Positions 24,083-34,797 of a DNA stretch of 64,000 bases are shown piece by piece (position 1 is the stretch's first letter; the number at the start of each line of letters is the position of its first letter). Both the position numbers and the translations under genes were made by a program. The notes beneath the pieces are model-generated. The model was not told where the DNA came from. It worked only from the letters and a program-made list of their open reading frames with translations, and did not search any database. This DNA is from Pseudomonas sp. LFM046 (lineage in GTDB: Bacteria > Pseudomonadota > Gammaproteobacteria > Pseudomonadales > Pseudomonadaceae): assembly GCF_000949385.2 (NCBI RefSeq), contig NZ_JYKO02000001.1, forward strand, positions 1,636,620 to 1,700,619. The letters run 5' to 3'.

Positions 24083-25951
24083 TTGATTCGCAAGCCTTTC
24101 ATCGGGCCAGCGGCGTTTGCGCTGCTTGGCACTTCAGCCCTTTCCTCCAACCTGGCCGCTGCGGCCCTGACCCTCGACGAGCAGGTGGTCACCGCCACTC
24201 GCAGCGAACATCCGGTACGTGCCAGCCTGGCGGCGACCACCGTGATCGACCGCGAAGAGATCGAACTCAGCCAGGCCCGTTCCGTGCCCGAGCTGCTGCG
24301 CAAGGTGCCGGGCGTGACCGTCAGCAATAACGGTGGTCCGGGGAAGCAGACCACGGTGTCCATTCGCGGGACGGAATCCGATCACGTGCTGGTGCTGATC
24401 GACGGCGTCAAGGTGGGGTCGGTCAGCAATGGCCTTACCGCGTTCCAGGACCTGCCGGTCGAGTTGATCGAGCGCATCGAGGTCGTTCGCGGCCCCCGGT
24501 CGAGCCTCTACGGCTCGGAAGCCATCGGCGGCGTGATCCAGATTTTCACCCGCAAGGGCGGGCAGGACGGCGCCAAGCCCTGGTTCTCGGCCGGTTACGG
24601 CACCCACGACAGCTATGACGGCAGCGCCGGTGTTTCCGGTGGCGACGGCAAGGGCTGGTACAACCTCGGCCTCAGCAGCCAGGACACCGACGGCATCGAC
24701 GCTCTCAATGCACGGAGCAGCTACCACGAGCCCGATGCCGACGGTTACCGCAACCTGTCCGGCAGCCTGGGCGCCGGCTATCGCTTCGACAATGGCCTGG
24801 AACTCGACGGCACGCTGATGCGCGTCAAGGCCCACAACGACTACGACCTGGTCAGTCCGTACAATCCCGGGGGAGGGCGGAACGCCAACGCCGACAACGA
24901 GCAGCGGCTTATCGGCGGGCGTGCTCGCTTCAGCCCGCTGGAGCCCTGGGATGTGACCTTGCAGGCAGGCCAGAGCGAGGACCTTAGCCGCGAGGAAACG
25001 GGTGGGCAGTTCTCCTCACGCTTCGATTCCCAGCGGAACTCGGCTTCCTGGCTGAACGACGTGACCCTGGCCGAAGGCCATGTGCTGACCCTGGGCTACG
25101 ACTGGCAGCAGGACGAAGTCAGCAGCTCCACCGTCTTCGACAAGGATTCACGGCTGAACAAGGGCTGGTTCGCCCAGTACCTCGGCGAAGCTGGCCGCCA
25201 GGACTGGCAACTCAGCCTGCGCCGCGACGACAACGAGCAGTTCGGCACCCACGACACCGGCAGCGCCGCCTGGGGATACGCCCTGACCGACGCCGTGCGC
25301 TTCAGTCTTAGCTACGGCACCGCGTTCAAGGCGCCTACGTTCAACGAGCTGTACTTCCCCGACTACGGCAACCCCAACCTGGATGCGGAAACCTCCGAGA
25401 CCTTCGAAGTCGGCCTGGCCGGCGAGCATGACTGGGGACGCTGGTCGGCCAATGCCTTCCGTACCGACGTGGATGATCTGATCGTCCATGACGCGAACTC
25501 AGGGCTCGGGCCCTTCGGTAGCCCTAACAACATCGGCAAGGCGCGCATCGATGGCCTCGAGCTGGTGCTGGGCAGCCAGTGGCTGGGCTGGGACTGGCAG
25601 GCCAACGCGACATTGCTCGATACCGAGAACCGAGCGAACGACGCCAATCACGGTAATGAGCTGCCGCGCCGGGCCCGGCAGGTGTTCAACCTCGATCTGG
25701 ACCGCCGCATCGGCCGCTTCGGCGTGGGCGCGACCCTGCACGCGGAAGGACGGCGCTTCGACGATATAGAAAATGATCAGCGCCTCGCCGGCTATGCCAC
25801 CGTGGACCTGCGCGGCGAGTACTGGCTGACCGAGGAGTGGCGCCTGCAGACCAAGGTGACCAACCTGCTGGACGCCGACTATGAAACCGCACTGGACTTC
25901 AATCAGCCCGGACAGGCAGTGTTCTTCTCCGTCCGCTACCAGGCCATTTGA
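24083..25951 (+). CDS. btuB: TonB-dependent vitamin B12 outer-membrane receptor
   Basis: Takes up cobalamins across the outer membrane using TonB energy. 622 residues from a TTG start at 24083, supported by GGAG nine bases upstream and by a signal peptide beginning MIRKPF right after the riboswitch; the open frame reaches back to 23939 but that part is riboswitch. TonB box LDEQVVTATR near 31-40, plug domain (LLRKVPGVTV..., IRGTESDHVLVLIDGV, RSSLYGSEAIGGVIQI), then a 22-strand barrel ending VFFSVRYQAI. cobO starts 15 bases later. Confidence 0.95.
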   Translation: MIRKPFIGPAAFALLGTSALSSNLAAAALTLDEQVVTATRSEHPVRASLAATTVIDREEIELSQARSVPELLRKVPGVTVSNNGGPGKQTTVSIRGTESDHVLVLIDGVKVGSVSNGLTAFQDLPVELIERIEVVRGPRSSLYGSEAIGGVIQIFTRKGGQDGAKPWFSAGYGTHDSYDGSAGVSGGDGKGWYNLGLSSQDTDGIDALNARSSYHEPDADGYRNLSGSLGAGYRFDNGLELDGTLMRVKAHNDYDLVSPYNPGGGRNANADNEQRLIGGRARFSPLEPWDVTLQAGQSEDLSREETGGQFSSRFDSQRNSASWLNDVTLAEGHVLTLGYDWQQDEVSSSTVFDKDSRLNKGWFAQYLGEAGRQDWQLSLRRDDNEQFGTHDTGSAAWGYALTDAVRFSLSYGTAFKAPTFNELYFPDYGNPNLDAETSETFEVGLAGEHDWGRWSANAFRTDVDDLIVHDANSGLGPFGSPNNIGKARIDGLELVLGSQWLGWDWQANATLLDTENRANDANHGNELPRRARQVFNLDLDRRIGRFGVGATLHAEGRRFDDIENDQRLAGYATVDLRGEYWLTEEWRLQTKVTNLLDADYETALDFNQPGQAVFFSVRYQAI

Positions 25952-25966
25952 CCCCGAGGAATTCCC

Positions 25967-26578
25967 ATGAGCGAATCCGCCGAACGCGATGCCCGCCACA
26001 AGGCCCGCATGCAACGCAAGAAGGCCGTGATCGACGAAAAGATCGCCCAGGCCCAGGACGAATACGGCCTGCTGCTGGTGCACACCGGCAACGGCAAGGG
26101 CAAGAGCAGCTCGGCCTTCGGCATGGTGGCCCGCGCTCTGGGGCATGGCCTCAAGGTCGGGGTGGTGCAGTTCATCAAGGGGGGCATGTCTACCGGCGAG
26201 GAGGCTTTCTTCCGCCGCTTCCCCGAAGAAGTCAGCTACCACGTGATGGGCGAGGGCTACACCTGGGACACCCAGGATCGCCAGCGTGATATCGAAAAGG
26301 CCCAACAGGCCTGGGCCGTGGCGCGTACCCTGCTGGACGATCCGCAGGTGGGCCTGGTGGTGCTGGACGAGCTGAACATCGCCCTCAAGCACGGCTACCT
26401 GGACCTGGAAACCGTACTCAAGGACATCGAGTCCCGCCCCGAGCATCAGCACGTGGTCGCCACCGGCCGTGGCGCGCCTGAAGGCCTGATCGAGGCCGCC
26501 GACACCGTCACCGAGATGTCCCTGGTGAAGCACGCCTTCAAGTCCGGCGTGAAAGCCCAGAAGGGTGTGGAGTTCTGA
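25967..26578 (+). CDS. cobO: Cob(I)yrinic acid a,c-diamide adenosyltransferase
   Basis: Attaches the 5'-deoxyadenosyl group to reduced corrinoids with ATP (CobA/BtuR/CobO family). 203 residues. Walker A GNGKGKSSSAFG at about 41-52 is the hallmark, followed by QFIKGG, GEGYTWDTQD and VLDELNIAL, all conserved in the family. ATG preceded by GAGGAA. Second gene after the riboswitch; a 22-base palindrome lies between it and cobB. Confidence 0.96.
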   Translation: MSESAERDARHKARMQRKKAVIDEKIAQAQDEYGLLLVHTGNGKGKSSSAFGMVARALGHGLKVGVVQFIKGGMSTGEEAFFRRFPEEVSYHVMGEGYTWDTQDRQRDIEKAQQAWAVARTLLDDPQVGLVVLDELNIALKHGYLDLETVLKDIESRPEHQHVVATGRGAPEGLIEAADTVTEMSLVKHAFKSGVKAQKGVEF

Positions 26579-26601
26579 TGCCGCGCGCCGCTGCTTTTGC
26601 C

Positions 26602-26623
26602 CCCTCTCCCTTCAGGGAGAGGG
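26602..26623. repeat. Hairpin repeat inside the cob operon
   Basis: CCCTCTCCCT (26602-26611) and AGGGAGAGGG (26614-26623) are perfect 10-base arms with a 2-base loop in the only sizeable gap of the cob operon. Similar elements are frequent in Pseudomonas intergenic regions. It may stabilise upstream message. Confidence 0.6.
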
Positions 26624-26641
26624 CGGGGGAGAGGGCAATCC

Positions 26642-27940
26642 ATGCCTGATCAAGCCAGAAACTGTCCGGCCCTGCTGATCGCCGCCCCCGCCTCCGGCCA
26701 GGGCAAGACCACTGTCACCGCCGCTCTGGCGCGCCTGCACGCCCGTCAGGGCAAGCGGGTGCGGGTGTTCAAGTGCGGCCCGGACTTCCTCGACCCGATG
26801 ATCCTCGCCCGCGCTTCCGGTGCGCCGGTCTACCAGCTGGACCTGTGGATGGTGGGCGAGGCGGAAAGCCGCCGCCTGCTCTGGGAGGCGGCCGGAGAGG
26901 CCGACCTGATCCTGATCGAAGGCGTGATGGGCCTGTTCGATGGCTCCCCCTCCGCCGCTGACCTGGCCCGTCACTTCGGCGTGCCGGTCCTTGGCGTGAT
27001 CAACGGCGCCGCCATGGCCCAGACCTTCGGCGCCCTGGCCGTGGGCCTGGCCACCTACCAGCCGGGCCTGCCTTTTGCCGGCGTGCTCGGCAACCGTGTC
27101 GGCAGCCAGCGCCACAGTGACCTGATCCGCGACAGCCTGCCGGACTGGATTCGCTGGTACGGCTCCCTGCCGCGCAGCGCTGATGTGGAACTGCCCAGCC
27201 GCCACCTGGGCCTGGTGCAGGCCGAGGAACTGGCGGACTTGGACGCCCGCCTGGATGCCGCCGCCGATGCCCTGGCCGCCAGCGCGGAAGTGGCCCTGCC
27301 ACCTGCCGTGTGCTTCGCCGCCCCCGAGCCCCAATACATCGGCGACGGGCTGGCCGGTGTGCGCATCGGCGTGGCGCGGGACACCTCCTTCGCCTTCCTC
27401 TATCAGGCGAACCTGGACCTGCTGCAGCGCCTGGGCGCCGAGCTGGTGTTCTTCTCGCCCCTGACGGACGAACGACTGCCCGAGGTGGACAGCCTTTACC
27501 TGCCCGGCGGCTACCCCGAGCTGCACCTGAAGCAACTCGCTGGCAACCGCGCCATGGCCGACGCCATTCGCGCCCACCACGAGGCCGGCAAGCCGACCCT
27601 CGCCGAGTGCGGCGGCATGCTCTATTTGCTGGAGTCGTTGACCGAAGCGGGCGGTGAATCCGCCGAATTGCTGGGCCTTCTGCCTGGCCGCGCGACGATG
27701 CAGAAGCGGCTGGCTGCCCTGGCCCTGCAGGAAGCATGGCTGCCGGAAGGCAGCCTGCGCGGGCACACCTTCCACCACTCGTTGCTGGATTCGCCCCTGG
27801 AGCCCATCGCCCGGGGCCTTTGCCCGAATGACAAACCGGTGGCCGAAGCGGTATTCCGCATCGGCCGCCTGACCGCCTCTTATATCCACTTCTACCTGCC
27901 GTCCAATCCCCGGGCGGCTGCGGAGCTGTTCCGACCATGA
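26642..27940 (+). CDS. cobB: Cobyrinate a,c-diamide synthase
   Basis: Amidates the a and c carboxylates of (hydrogeno)byrinate/cobyrinate using glutamine and ATP. 432 residues: N-terminal dethiobiotin-synthetase-like ATPase with GQGKTTVTAALARLH and KCGPDFLDPMI, then a C-terminal class I glutamine amidotransferase domain with the nucleophile in LAECGGMLYLLE and a late His in GHTFHHSLLD. ATG at 26642; the frame runs further upstream through the palindrome but has no ribosome site there. The stop overlaps bluB by 4 bases. Confidence 0.95.
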   Translation: MPDQARNCPALLIAAPASGQGKTTVTAALARLHARQGKRVRVFKCGPDFLDPMILARASGAPVYQLDLWMVGEAESRRLLWEAAGEADLILIEGVMGLFDGSPSAADLARHFGVPVLGVINGAAMAQTFGALAVGLATYQPGLPFAGVLGNRVGSQRHSDLIRDSLPDWIRWYGSLPRSADVELPSRHLGLVQAEELADLDARLDAAADALAASAEVALPPAVCFAAPEPQYIGDGLAGVRIGVARDTSFAFLYQANLDLLQRLGAELVFFSPLTDERLPEVDSLYLPGGYPELHLKQLAGNRAMADAIRAHHEAGKPTLAECGGMLYLLESLTEAGGESAELLGLLPGRATMQKRLAALALQEAWLPEGSLRGHTFHHSLLDSPLEPIARGLCPNDKPVAEAVFRIGRLTASYIHFYLPSNPRAAAELFRP

Positions 27941-28587
27941 GCGAACACGCCTTCGACCCTGACCAGCGCGCGGCGGTCTACCGCGCCATCGCCGAGCGTC
28001 GCGACATGCGCCACTTCAGTGGTGGCGAGGTAGCGCCCGAACTGCTGGCGCGTCTGCTTGAGGCCGCCCACCAGGCGCCCAGCGTCGGCCTGATGCAGCC
28101 CTGGCGTTTCCTGCGGATCACCTCGAAGGACCTGCGCCGGGACATCCATGCGCTGGTGGAAGCTGAGCGCGTGCGCACCGCCGACGCCCTGGGCGAGCGC
28201 TCGGACCAGTTCATGCGACTCAAGGTGGAAGGCATCCTCGACTGCGCCGAGCTGCTGGTGGCGGCACTGATGGACGGCCGCGAGGCCCATGTATTCGGTC
28301 GTCGCACCCTGCCGGAAATGGACCTGGCCTCGCTGTCCTGCGCCATCCAGAACCTCTGGCTGGCGGCCCGCGCCGAAGGCCTCGGCATGGGCTGGGTGTC
28401 GCTGTTCGAGCCCCAGGCCCTGGCTGATCTGCTGGGCATGCCCGAAGGCAGCAAACCTCTGGCGGTGCTGTGCCTGGGGCCGGTCACGGCGTTCTATCCG
28501 GCGCCCATGCTGGCCCTGGAGGGCTGGGCGCAGCCGCGCTCGCTGGCCGATCTGGTCTTCGAAAACCAGTGGGGGCAGCGCTCATGA
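27937..28587 (+). CDS. bluB: 5,6-Dimethylbenzimidazole synthase
   Basis: Cuts reduced FMN with oxygen to form the lower ligand of B12. 216 residues of the nitroreductase-like fold: [10 protein letters not shown], the substrate-binding [15 protein letters not shown] (BluB lacks the usual nitroreductase active-site pattern here), [25 protein letters not shown] centre and [15 protein letters not shown]. Its presence means this strain can make DMB aerobically. Overlaps cobB and cobD by 4 bases each. Confidence 0.94.
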   Translation: MSEHAFDPDQRAAVYRAIAERRDMRHFSGGEVAPELLARLLEAAHQAPSVGLMQPWRFLRITSKDLRRDIHALVEAERVRTADALGERSDQFMRLKVEGILDCAELLVAALMDGREAHVFGRRTLPEMDLASLSCAIQNLWLAARAEGLGMGWVSLFEPQALADLLGMPEGSKPLAVLCLGPVTAFYPAPMLALEGWAQPRSLADLVFENQWGQRS

Positions 28588-29492
28588 GCCTGGGATTCCT
28601 CACCCTCGGCGCCGTAGCGCTGGACGCCCTGTTCGGCGAGCCGAAGGGCTGGCACCCGTTGGTGGCCTTCGGCAAGTTCGCCAACCGCCTGGAACGCCGA
28701 TTCAACCCCGGCGGCCGTGGCTGGCGCAGCCACGGCGTCAGCGCCTGGGTGCTGGCCGTACTCCCGCTGACCGTCGGCGCCTGGCTGCTGTCCGAGCTGC
28801 CTTATATCGGCTGGCTGGTGGGCGTCGTCGCCCTCTACGCCGCCATCGGCCTGCGCAGCCTCAACGAGCACGCCGAGCCCGTCGCCAATGCGCTGCAATC
28901 GGGCGACCTGCCGGAAGCGCGCAGGCGCGTGGGCTACATGGTCAGCCGCGAAACCCGCGAGCTGGACGAGTCCGCCGTGGCCCGCGCCGCCACCGAGTCG
29001 GTGCTGGAGAACGGCAGCGACGCGGTATTCGCCGCGCTCTTCTGGTTCGCCGTGGCCGGCGCACCGGGCGTGGTGCTCTATCGCCTGTCCAACACCCTGG
29101 ACGCCATGTGGGGCTACCGTAACGAGCGTTTCGAGCGCTTCGGCTGGGCGGCGGCGCGCATCGACGACGTCCTCAACTACATCCCCGCACGACTGGTGGC
29201 CCTGACCTACGCCCTGCTGGGCAAGACCCGGCTGGCCCTGCGCTGCTGGCGCCGCCAGGCCCCGCAATGGGACAGCCCCAACGCCGGTCCGGTCATGGCC
29301 GCTGGCGCCGGTTCCCTGGGCGTGGCGCTGGGCGGGCCGGCGGTCTACCACGGCGAGTTGCACCAGCGCCCGGTGCTGGGCGAAGGCCTGGCGGCCCGCG
29401 CCGAAGATATCGGCCGGGCCATGGACCTGGTGCGCCAGGGCGTGCTGCTCTGGCTGGTAGCGTTGATCTTCGGAGGCTGGCTCCTTGCTTGA
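28584..29492 (+). CDS. cobD: Adenosylcobinamide-phosphate synthase (CobD/CbiB)
   Basis: Integral membrane enzyme joining aminopropanol phosphate to adenosylcobyric acid. 302 residues with several hydrophobic helices. Family signatures: [18 protein letters not shown] at the start, [14 protein letters not shown], and [24 protein letters not shown] (given in part) in the middle, [11 protein letters not shown] and [21 protein letters not shown] near the end. ATG overlaps the bluB stop; its own stop overlaps the cobC TTG start by 8 bases. Confidence 0.94.
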   Translation: MSLGFLTLGAVALDALFGEPKGWHPLVAFGKFANRLERRFNPGGRGWRSHGVSAWVLAVLPLTVGAWLLSELPYIGWLVGVVALYAAIGLRSLNEHAEPVANALQSGDLPEARRRVGYMVSRETRELDESAVARAATESVLENGSDAVFAALFWFAVAGAPGVVLYRLSNTLDAMWGYRNERFERFGWAAARIDDVLNYIPARLVALTYALLGKTRLALRCWRRQAPQWDSPNAGPVMAAGAGSLGVALGGPAVYHGELHQRPVLGEGLAARAEDIGRAMDLVRQGVLLWLVALIFGGWLLA

Positions 29493-30477
29493 ACACGGCG
29501 GACGACTGCGCGCGGCGGCGCAGCGCTATGGCATTGCCGAGGCGGACTGGCTCGACCTCTCCACCGGCATCGCTCCCTACGGCTGGGACCTGCCGGCCAT
29601 CCCGGCCTCCGCCTGGGCACGTCTGCCGGAACGGGACGACGGTCTGGAAGCGGCGGCATGGCGTTACTACGGCTGCGATTGCCTGCTGCCGGTGGCCGGC
29701 TCCCAGGCGGCGATCCAGGCCCTGCCGCGCCTGCGTGGTCGCAGCCGGATCGGCGTGATTTCTCCGTGCTACGCCGAGCATGCCCACGCCTGGCGCCGTG
29801 AAGGCCACGAGCTGGAGGAACTGGACAGCGAGCGCGCCGAACGGGAGCTGGAACACTTCGACGTGCTGCTGGTGGTCAATCCCAATAACCCCACCGGCCA
29901 GCGCATTTCGCCGGAAACCCTCCTGGCCTGGCGCGCACGCCTGGTGGAGCGGGGCGGCTGGCTGCTGGTGGACGAAGCCTTCATGGACTGCACACCGGAA
30001 GACAGCCTGGCGAGCCACTGCCCGCTACCGGGCCTGGTGGTGCTTCGTTCCTTCGGCAAATTCTTCGGACTGGCGGGCATCCGCCTGGGCTTCGTGCTGG
30101 CCGAGGCGATGCTGCTGGAGCGTCTGGAAGAACTCCTCGGCCCCTGGACGGTGAGCGGCCCGGCACGGGTCCTGGCCAAGGCGCTGCTGGAAGACGAAGC
30201 CGGCCAGATGCGCCAGCGGCAAGCGCTGCTGCGGGACGGCCAGCGCCTGGAGCGCGTGCTGCGTGACGGCGGGTTTGCACCTTCGGGCGGCACGGCGCTG
30301 TTCCAGCGGCTGGTGCGTGACGATGCCGCCGTCCTGCACGAATTCCTTGCCGCCCGCGGCATTCTCACCCGGCAGTTCACTACACCGGCCAGCCTGCGTT
30401 TCGGCCTGCCGCCGGACGAGGCCGGATGGGCGCGACTGGGCCAGGCATTGAACGACTACTCCAAGGAATTCCCATGA
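29485..30477 (+). CDS. cobC: L-threonine-O-3-phosphate decarboxylase (CobC)
   Basis: PLP enzyme that makes R-1-amino-2-propanol phosphate for the nucleotide loop. 330 residues, aminotransferase class I/II fold: [29 protein letters not shown] and the PLP lysine in [17 protein letters not shown]. It starts with TTG at 29485, supported by GGAGG at 29472-29476 and by conserved LEHGGRL right after it. It overlaps cobD by 8 bases and cobQ by 4. Called cobC in Pseudomonas; it corresponds to Salmonella CobD. Confidence 0.92.
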   Translation: MLEHGGRLRAAAQRYGIAEADWLDLSTGIAPYGWDLPAIPASAWARLPERDDGLEAAAWRYYGCDCLLPVAGSQAAIQALPRLRGRSRIGVISPCYAEHAHAWRREGHELEELDSERAERELEHFDVLLVVNPNNPTGQRISPETLLAWRARLVERGGWLLVDEAFMDCTPEDSLASHCPLPGLVVLRSFGKFFGLAGIRLGFVLAEAMLLERLEELLGPWTVSGPARVLAKALLEDEAGQMRQRQALLRDGQRLERVLRDGGFAPSGGTALFQRLVRDDAAVLHEFLAARGILTRQFTTPASLRFGLPPDEAGWARLGQALNDYSKEFP

Positions 30478-31943
30478 CCACCCTGATGGTGCAGGGCACC
30501 ACCTCCGACGCCGGCAAGAGCACCCTGGTGACCGCCCTGTGCCGCTGGCTGCGCCGCCAGGGCGTGGCGGTTGCGCCTTTCAAACCGCAGAACATGGCGC
30601 TGAACAGCGCGGTGACCGCCGACGGCGGCGAAATCGGCCGTGCCCAGGCGGTGCAGGCCCAGGCCTGCGGGCTGGCGCCCCACACCGACATGAACCCGGT
30701 GCTGCTCAAGCCCAATACCGACATCGGTGCGCAGGTGATCATCCACGGGCGTGCCGTCACCAGCATGAACGCCGCCGCCTACCACGATTACAAGAAGGTC
30801 GCGATGACCGCCGTGCTGGAGTCCCACCAGCGGCTGTCCGCCCGTTACCCGGTGGTGATGGTGGAGGGCGCGGGCTCCCCGGCCGAGATCAACCTGCGGG
30901 CCAACGACATCGCCAACATGGGCTTCGCCGAAGCCGTGGACTGCCCGGTGATCCTGGTCGCCGATATCGACCGGGGCGGCGTCTTCGCCCATCTGGTGGG
31001 CACCCTGGAGCTGCTGTCGCCGAGCGAACAGGCGCGGGTGAAGGGTTTCGTCATCAACCGTTTCCGGGGCGATATCGCACTGCTGAAGCCGGGCCTGGAC
31101 TGGCTGGAGCAGCGTACCGGCAAGCCCGTCCTGGGCGTGCTGCCTTATCTCACCGACTTCCACCTGGAAGCCGAGGACGCCATCGACCCGCGCCAGTCCG
31201 TCAAGTCGGGCGACCTGCTGCGGGTCGCCGTGCCGGTGCTGCCGCGCATCAGCAATCACACCGATTTCGACCCCCTGCGTCTGCACCCGCAGGTGCAGTT
31301 GAGCTTTGTCGCTCCCGGCCAGCCCATTCCGCCGGCGGACCTGATCATCCTGCCCGGCTCCAAGAGCGTCCGCGCCGACCTCGCTCGCCTGCGCGAACAC
31401 GGCTGGGACCAGGCGCTGCGGCGCCACCTCCGCTACGGCGGCAAGGTGCTGGGCATCTGTGGCGGCTACCAGATGCTGGGGCATTCCATCGCCGACCCCC
31501 ACGGACTGGAAGGCCCAGCAGGGGAGAGCGCCGGCCTCGGCCTGCTGGACGTCGACACGGTGCTGGAACCGGAAAAGCAGCTGCGCAATGTCAGCGGCTG
31601 CCTCGCCCTGGAAGACGCCGTGGTGAGCGGCTATGAGATCCATGCCGGGGTCACCACCGGCGCCGGCCTCGACCGTCCCGCCGTGGCGCTGGACGACGGT
31701 CGCGCCGATGGCGCCCTCAGCGCGGACGGCCAGGTCATGGGCACCTACCTGCACGGCCTGTTCGAATCCTCCGAAGCCAGCGCCGCCGTCCTCCGCTGGG
31801 CCGGTCTGGAAACGGTGCGGGCGGTGGATTACCACGCCCTGCGCGAACGCGATATCGAACGCTTGGCGGACCAGGTGGAGCAGCATCTGGACACCCAATT
31901 GCTTGCCGAACTCTGTGGCATTCAGGAGCACCTCCATGCCTGA
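30474..31943 (+). CDS. cobQ: Cobyric acid synthase
   Basis: Amidates the b, d, e and g side chains of adenosylcobyrinate a,c-diamide. 489 residues. N-terminal ATPase: [19 protein letters not shown] (P-loop) and [12 protein letters not shown]; central [15 protein letters not shown] DIDRGG motif; C-terminal glutaminase with ICGGYQMLG (Cys nucleophile) and late YLHGLFES (His). ATG at 30474 overlaps the cobC stop in ATGA; the stop overlaps cobP by 8 bases. Confidence 0.96.
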   Translation: MTTLMVQGTTSDAGKSTLVTALCRWLRRQGVAVAPFKPQNMALNSAVTADGGEIGRAQAVQAQACGLAPHTDMNPVLLKPNTDIGAQVIIHGRAVTSMNAAAYHDYKKVAMTAVLESHQRLSARYPVVMVEGAGSPAEINLRANDIANMGFAEAVDCPVILVADIDRGGVFAHLVGTLELLSPSEQARVKGFVINRFRGDIALLKPGLDWLEQRTGKPVLGVLPYLTDFHLEAEDAIDPRQSVKSGDLLRVAVPVLPRISNHTDFDPLRLHPQVQLSFVAPGQPIPPADLIILPGSKSVRADLARLREHGWDQALRRHLRYGGKVLGICGGYQMLGHSIADPHGLEGPAGESAGLGLLDVDTVLEPEKQLRNVSGCLALEDAVVSGYEIHAGVTTGAGLDRPAVALDDGRADGALSADGQVMGTYLHGLFESSEASAAVLRWAGLETVRAVDYHALRERDIERLADQVEQHLDTQLLAELCGIQEHLHA

Positions 31944-32457
31944 ACTCATCCTCGGCGGCGCCCGTTCGGGCAAGAGCCGACTGGCCGAGAAGCTCGCGGC
32001 TGAAAGTGGCCTCAAGGTCACCTACATCGCCACCAGCCAGCCGCTGGACGGCGAGATGAGCGCGCGGGTCGCCCATCACCGTGCCCGCCGACCGGACCAC
32101 TGGGGCCTGGTGGAGGAGCCGCTGGAGTTGGCGCGGGTCCTGCGCGACAACGCCGCCGCTGACACCTGTCTGCTGGTGGACTGCCTCACCCTCTGGCTGA
32201 CCAACCTGCTGATGCTGGACAACCCGGCGCGCCTGGACGAGGAGCGTGAAGCGCTGCTCGGCTGCCTCGCCGAACTGCCCGGCCGCGTGCTGCTGGTGAG
32301 CAATGAAACCGGCCTGGGCGTCGTGCCTTTGGGCGAGCTGACCCGGCGCTATGTCGACGAGGCCGGCTGGCTGCACCAGGCTCTGGCCGAACGCTGCGAA
32401 CGCGTGATCTTCACCGTCGCCGGCCTGCCCATGATTCTCAAGGGAGAACCCCTATGA
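31936..32457 (+). CDS. cobP: Adenosylcobinamide kinase / adenosylcobinamide-phosphate guanylyltransferase
   Basis: Phosphorylates adenosylcobinamide and adds GMP to give AdoCbi-GDP. 173 residues. P-loop [13 protein letters not shown] at the N-terminus, [12 protein letters not shown], the guanylylated-His region [26 protein letters not shown] and [10 protein letters not shown], all CobU/CobP signatures. AGGAGCACCTCC-type ribosome site precedes the ATG. Overlaps both neighbours. Confidence 0.95.
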   Translation: MPELILGGARSGKSRLAEKLAAESGLKVTYIATSQPLDGEMSARVAHHRARRPDHWGLVEEPLELARVLRDNAAADTCLLVDCLTLWLTNLLMLDNPARLDEEREALLGCLAELPGRVLLVSNETGLGVVPLGELTRRYVDEAGWLHQALAERCERVIFTVAGLPMILKGEPL

Positions 32458-33509
32458 CCCTGCAATGGTGGCAGGCCCCCTGCCAGCCCCTCGACCCCGT
32501 GGCCCGTGCCAAGGCCCAGGCCCGCCAGGACCAACTGACCAAACCCCGCGGCGCCCTGGGTGAACTGGAAGACCTGACCATCACCTTGGCCGCGCAGCAG
32601 GGCCGGGAACGGCCGTGCATCGACCGCCCCTGGTTCGCCGTGTTCGCCGGCGACCATGGCGTGGTGGAGGAGGGCGTGTCGGCCTATCCCCAGGCGGTGA
32701 CCGGGGAGATGCTGCGCAACTTCGTTCGTGGCGGCGCGGCCATCAGCGTCCTGGCGAAAAGCCTCGGCGCCACCCTGGAGCTGGTGGATCTGGGGACCGC
32801 ACTGCCGTTGGAGCCACTGCCCGGTGTGCTGCATCTGCACGTGGGCGCCGGCACCGCGAACTTCGCCCGTGAGCCCGCGATGACCGCCGCCCAGTGCCTG
32901 ATCGCCCTGCAGGCTGGTCGCGCCAGCGTCGAACGCGCCCTGGGCGCCGGGGCCGATCTCTACGTCGGCGGCGAAATGGGCATAGGCAATACCACGACCG
33001 CCAGCGCCCTGGCCTGCGCCCTGCTGGACCTGCCGGCCTCCGCCCTGGCGGGTCCCGGCACCGGCCTGGACGGCCAGGGCGTGGCCCACAAGATCGACGT
33101 GATCGAGCGCGCCCTGGCGCTGCACCGCGAAGCCTGCGACAGCCCCCAGGAAACCCTGCGCCGCCTCGGCGGTTTCGAAGTGGCGGCACTTGCCGGTGCC
33201 TACCTGGCCTGCGCCCAGTTGGGGCTGCCGGCCCTGGTGGATGGATTCATCTGCAGCGTGGCGGCCCTCTGCGCCGTGCGCCTCAACCCCGCCAGCCGCG
33301 AGTGGATGCTGTTCGCCCACCGTTCTGCTGAGCCAGGTCACGTCGCCGTGCTCGCAGCCATGGAGGCCGAACCGCTGCTGGACCTTGGCCTGCGCCTGGG
33401 TGAGGGCAGCGGCGCCGCCATCGCTCTGCCGCTGCTGCGTCTGGCCTGCGAGCTGCACGGCGGCATGGCGACCTTTGCCGAAGCCTCGGTATCGGACCGG
33501 CCGGCATGA
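32454..33509 (+). CDS. cobT: Nicotinate-nucleotide--dimethylbenzimidazole phosphoribosyltransferase
   Basis: Makes alpha-ribazole phosphate from NaMN and DMB, the DMB coming from BluB. 351 residues. [43 protein letters not shown] and GTGLDGQGV are CobT signatures, and the catalytic Glu lies in the C-terminal part. Called cobU in P. aeruginosa nomenclature. Overlaps both neighbours by 4 bases. Confidence 0.95.
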   Translation: MTLQWWQAPCQPLDPVARAKAQARQDQLTKPRGALGELEDLTITLAAQQGRERPCIDRPWFAVFAGDHGVVEEGVSAYPQAVTGEMLRNFVRGGAAISVLAKSLGATLELVDLGTALPLEPLPGVLHLHVGAGTANFAREPAMTAAQCLIALQAGRASVERALGAGADLYVGGEMGIGNTTTASALACALLDLPASALAGPGTGLDGQGVAHKIDVIERALALHREACDSPQETLRRLGGFEVAALAGAYLACAQLGLPALVDGFICSVAALCAVRLNPASREWMLFAHRSAEPGHVAVLAAMEAEPLLDLGLRLGEGSGAAIALPLLRLACELHGGMATFAEASVSDRPA

Positions 33510-34072
33510 AGCTCGACCTCCTGCGCCACGGCGAAACCGAACGGGGCGGCGGCTTCCGCGGCAGCCTGGACGATGCCCTGACTGAGACGGGCTGGACGCA
33601 GATGCGCGAGGGTATCGAAGGCGCCGGGCCCTGGGATGTGCTGGTGAGTTCGCCCCTGCAACGCTGTGCCTCCTTCGCCCGCGAACTGGAACAGCGCCTC
33701 GGCCTGCCCCTGCAATTCGACGCCGACGTGCGGGAGCTGCACTTCGGCCAGTGGGAGGGGCGCAGTGCTGCCGAGCTGATGGAGGATCACGCCGAAGGCC
33801 TCGGCCGGTTCTGGAACGACCCGTACAGCTACACGCCGCCGGACGGCGAAACCCTGCTGGACTTCGAGGCGCGGGTACTGGCGGCGGGGGAGCGCCTGCG
33901 GGAGCGCTTTGCCGGGCAGAACGTCCTGCTGGTTACCCATGGCGGCGTGATTCGCATCCTCGTGGCCCGCGCCCGCCAACTGCCGCGGGCCCAACTGATG
34001 CAAGTGGACGTCGCCCACGGCGAGCTGTTCCGCCTGACCTTCGATGAACGCGGCCTGCGGGAACGGCCATGA
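33506..34072 (+). CDS. Histidine phosphatase family, probable alpha-ribazole phosphatase
   Basis: 188 residues. [21 protein letters not shown] starts with the RHG phosphohistidine motif; [17 protein letters not shown] and [10 protein letters not shown] complete the phosphoglycerate-mutase-like site. In this operon it should remove the 5'-phosphate from alpha-ribazole phosphate (or from AdoCbl 5'-phosphate). The usual name CobC is avoided because it clashes with the decarboxylase gene. Overlaps cobT and cobS by 4 bases. Confidence 0.9.
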   Translation: MKLDLLRHGETERGGGFRGSLDDALTETGWTQMREGIEGAGPWDVLVSSPLQRCASFARELEQRLGLPLQFDADVRELHFGQWEGRSAAELMEDHAEGLGRFWNDPYSYTPPDGETLLDFEARVLAAGERLRERFAGQNVLLVTHGGVIRILVARARQLPRAQLMQVDVAHGELFRLTFDERGLRERP

Positions 34073-34797
34073 CGCCGTTGCTGATCGCCCTGCAATTCCT
34101 CACGCGCCTGCCGGTCAGCCTGCCGGGCATGCCCGAGCCCCGCGAAGTGGGCCGGTCGCTGCTCTGGTATCCGCTGGTGGGGCTGTTGCTCGGCCTGCTG
34201 CTGATCGGGGCCGGCTACCTGCTGGAGGGGCGCCCCGCGCTGCTCTCGGCGGCGCTGTTGCTCGCGCTCTGGGTAGGCCTTTCCGGTGGGCTGCACCTGG
34301 ACGGCCTGGCGGATACGGCGGATGCCTGGGTAGGTGGCTACGGCGATCGTGAGCGCACCCTGGAAATCATGAAGGACCCGCGAAGTGGGCCCATCGCCGT
34401 GGTGGTGTTGGTGGTGGTCCTGCTGTTGAAGTTCGCCGCGCTGGTCGCGCTGGTGGAGGCCGGGCAGTTGCTGCCGCTGCTGCTGGCGCCGTGGCTGGCG
34501 CGGGGGATGCTGCCGTTGCTGTTTCTCACCACCCCGTATGTCCGCGCCGGCGGCCTTGGTCAGGCACTGGCGGAGCACCTGCCACGCCGTGAGCTGCCCG
34601 TCTGGTTGGCAGTTCAGGGGGCAGTGATGCTGCTGCTGGGCTGGATGGCCTGGTTGTCGCTTGTCGTGACGCTGGTGGCCTTTGCCTGGTTGCGTGGGCG
34701 GTTCGTTCAGCGGCTGGGCGGGACGACCGGGGATACGGCGGGGGCGCTGGTGGAGTTGCTGGAGGTGGTTGTGCTGGTGGCTGTGGCGCTGGCCTGA
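34069..34797 (+). CDS. cobS: Adenosylcobinamide-GDP ribazoletransferase (cobalamin synthase)
   Basis: Integral membrane enzyme that joins AdoCbi-GDP and alpha-ribazole in the last step. 242 residues, mostly hydrophobic. QFLTRLPV at the N-terminus, GGLHLDGLADTADAWVGG with the conserved Asp residues, and LEIMKDPRSGPIAV are family signatures. Called cobV in P. aeruginosa. Last gene of the operon; no T-rich terminator follows, only a short hairpin near 34842-34868. Confidence 0.94.
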   Translation: MTPLLIALQFLTRLPVSLPGMPEPREVGRSLLWYPLVGLLLGLLLIGAGYLLEGRPALLSAALLLALWVGLSGGLHLDGLADTADAWVGGYGDRERTLEIMKDPRSGPIAVVVLVVVLLLKFAALVALVEAGQLLPLLLAPWLARGMLPLLFLTTPYVRAGGLGQALAEHLPRRELPVWLAVQGAVMLLLGWMAWLSLVVTLVAFAWLRGRFVQRLGGTTGDTAGALVELLEVVVLVAVALA

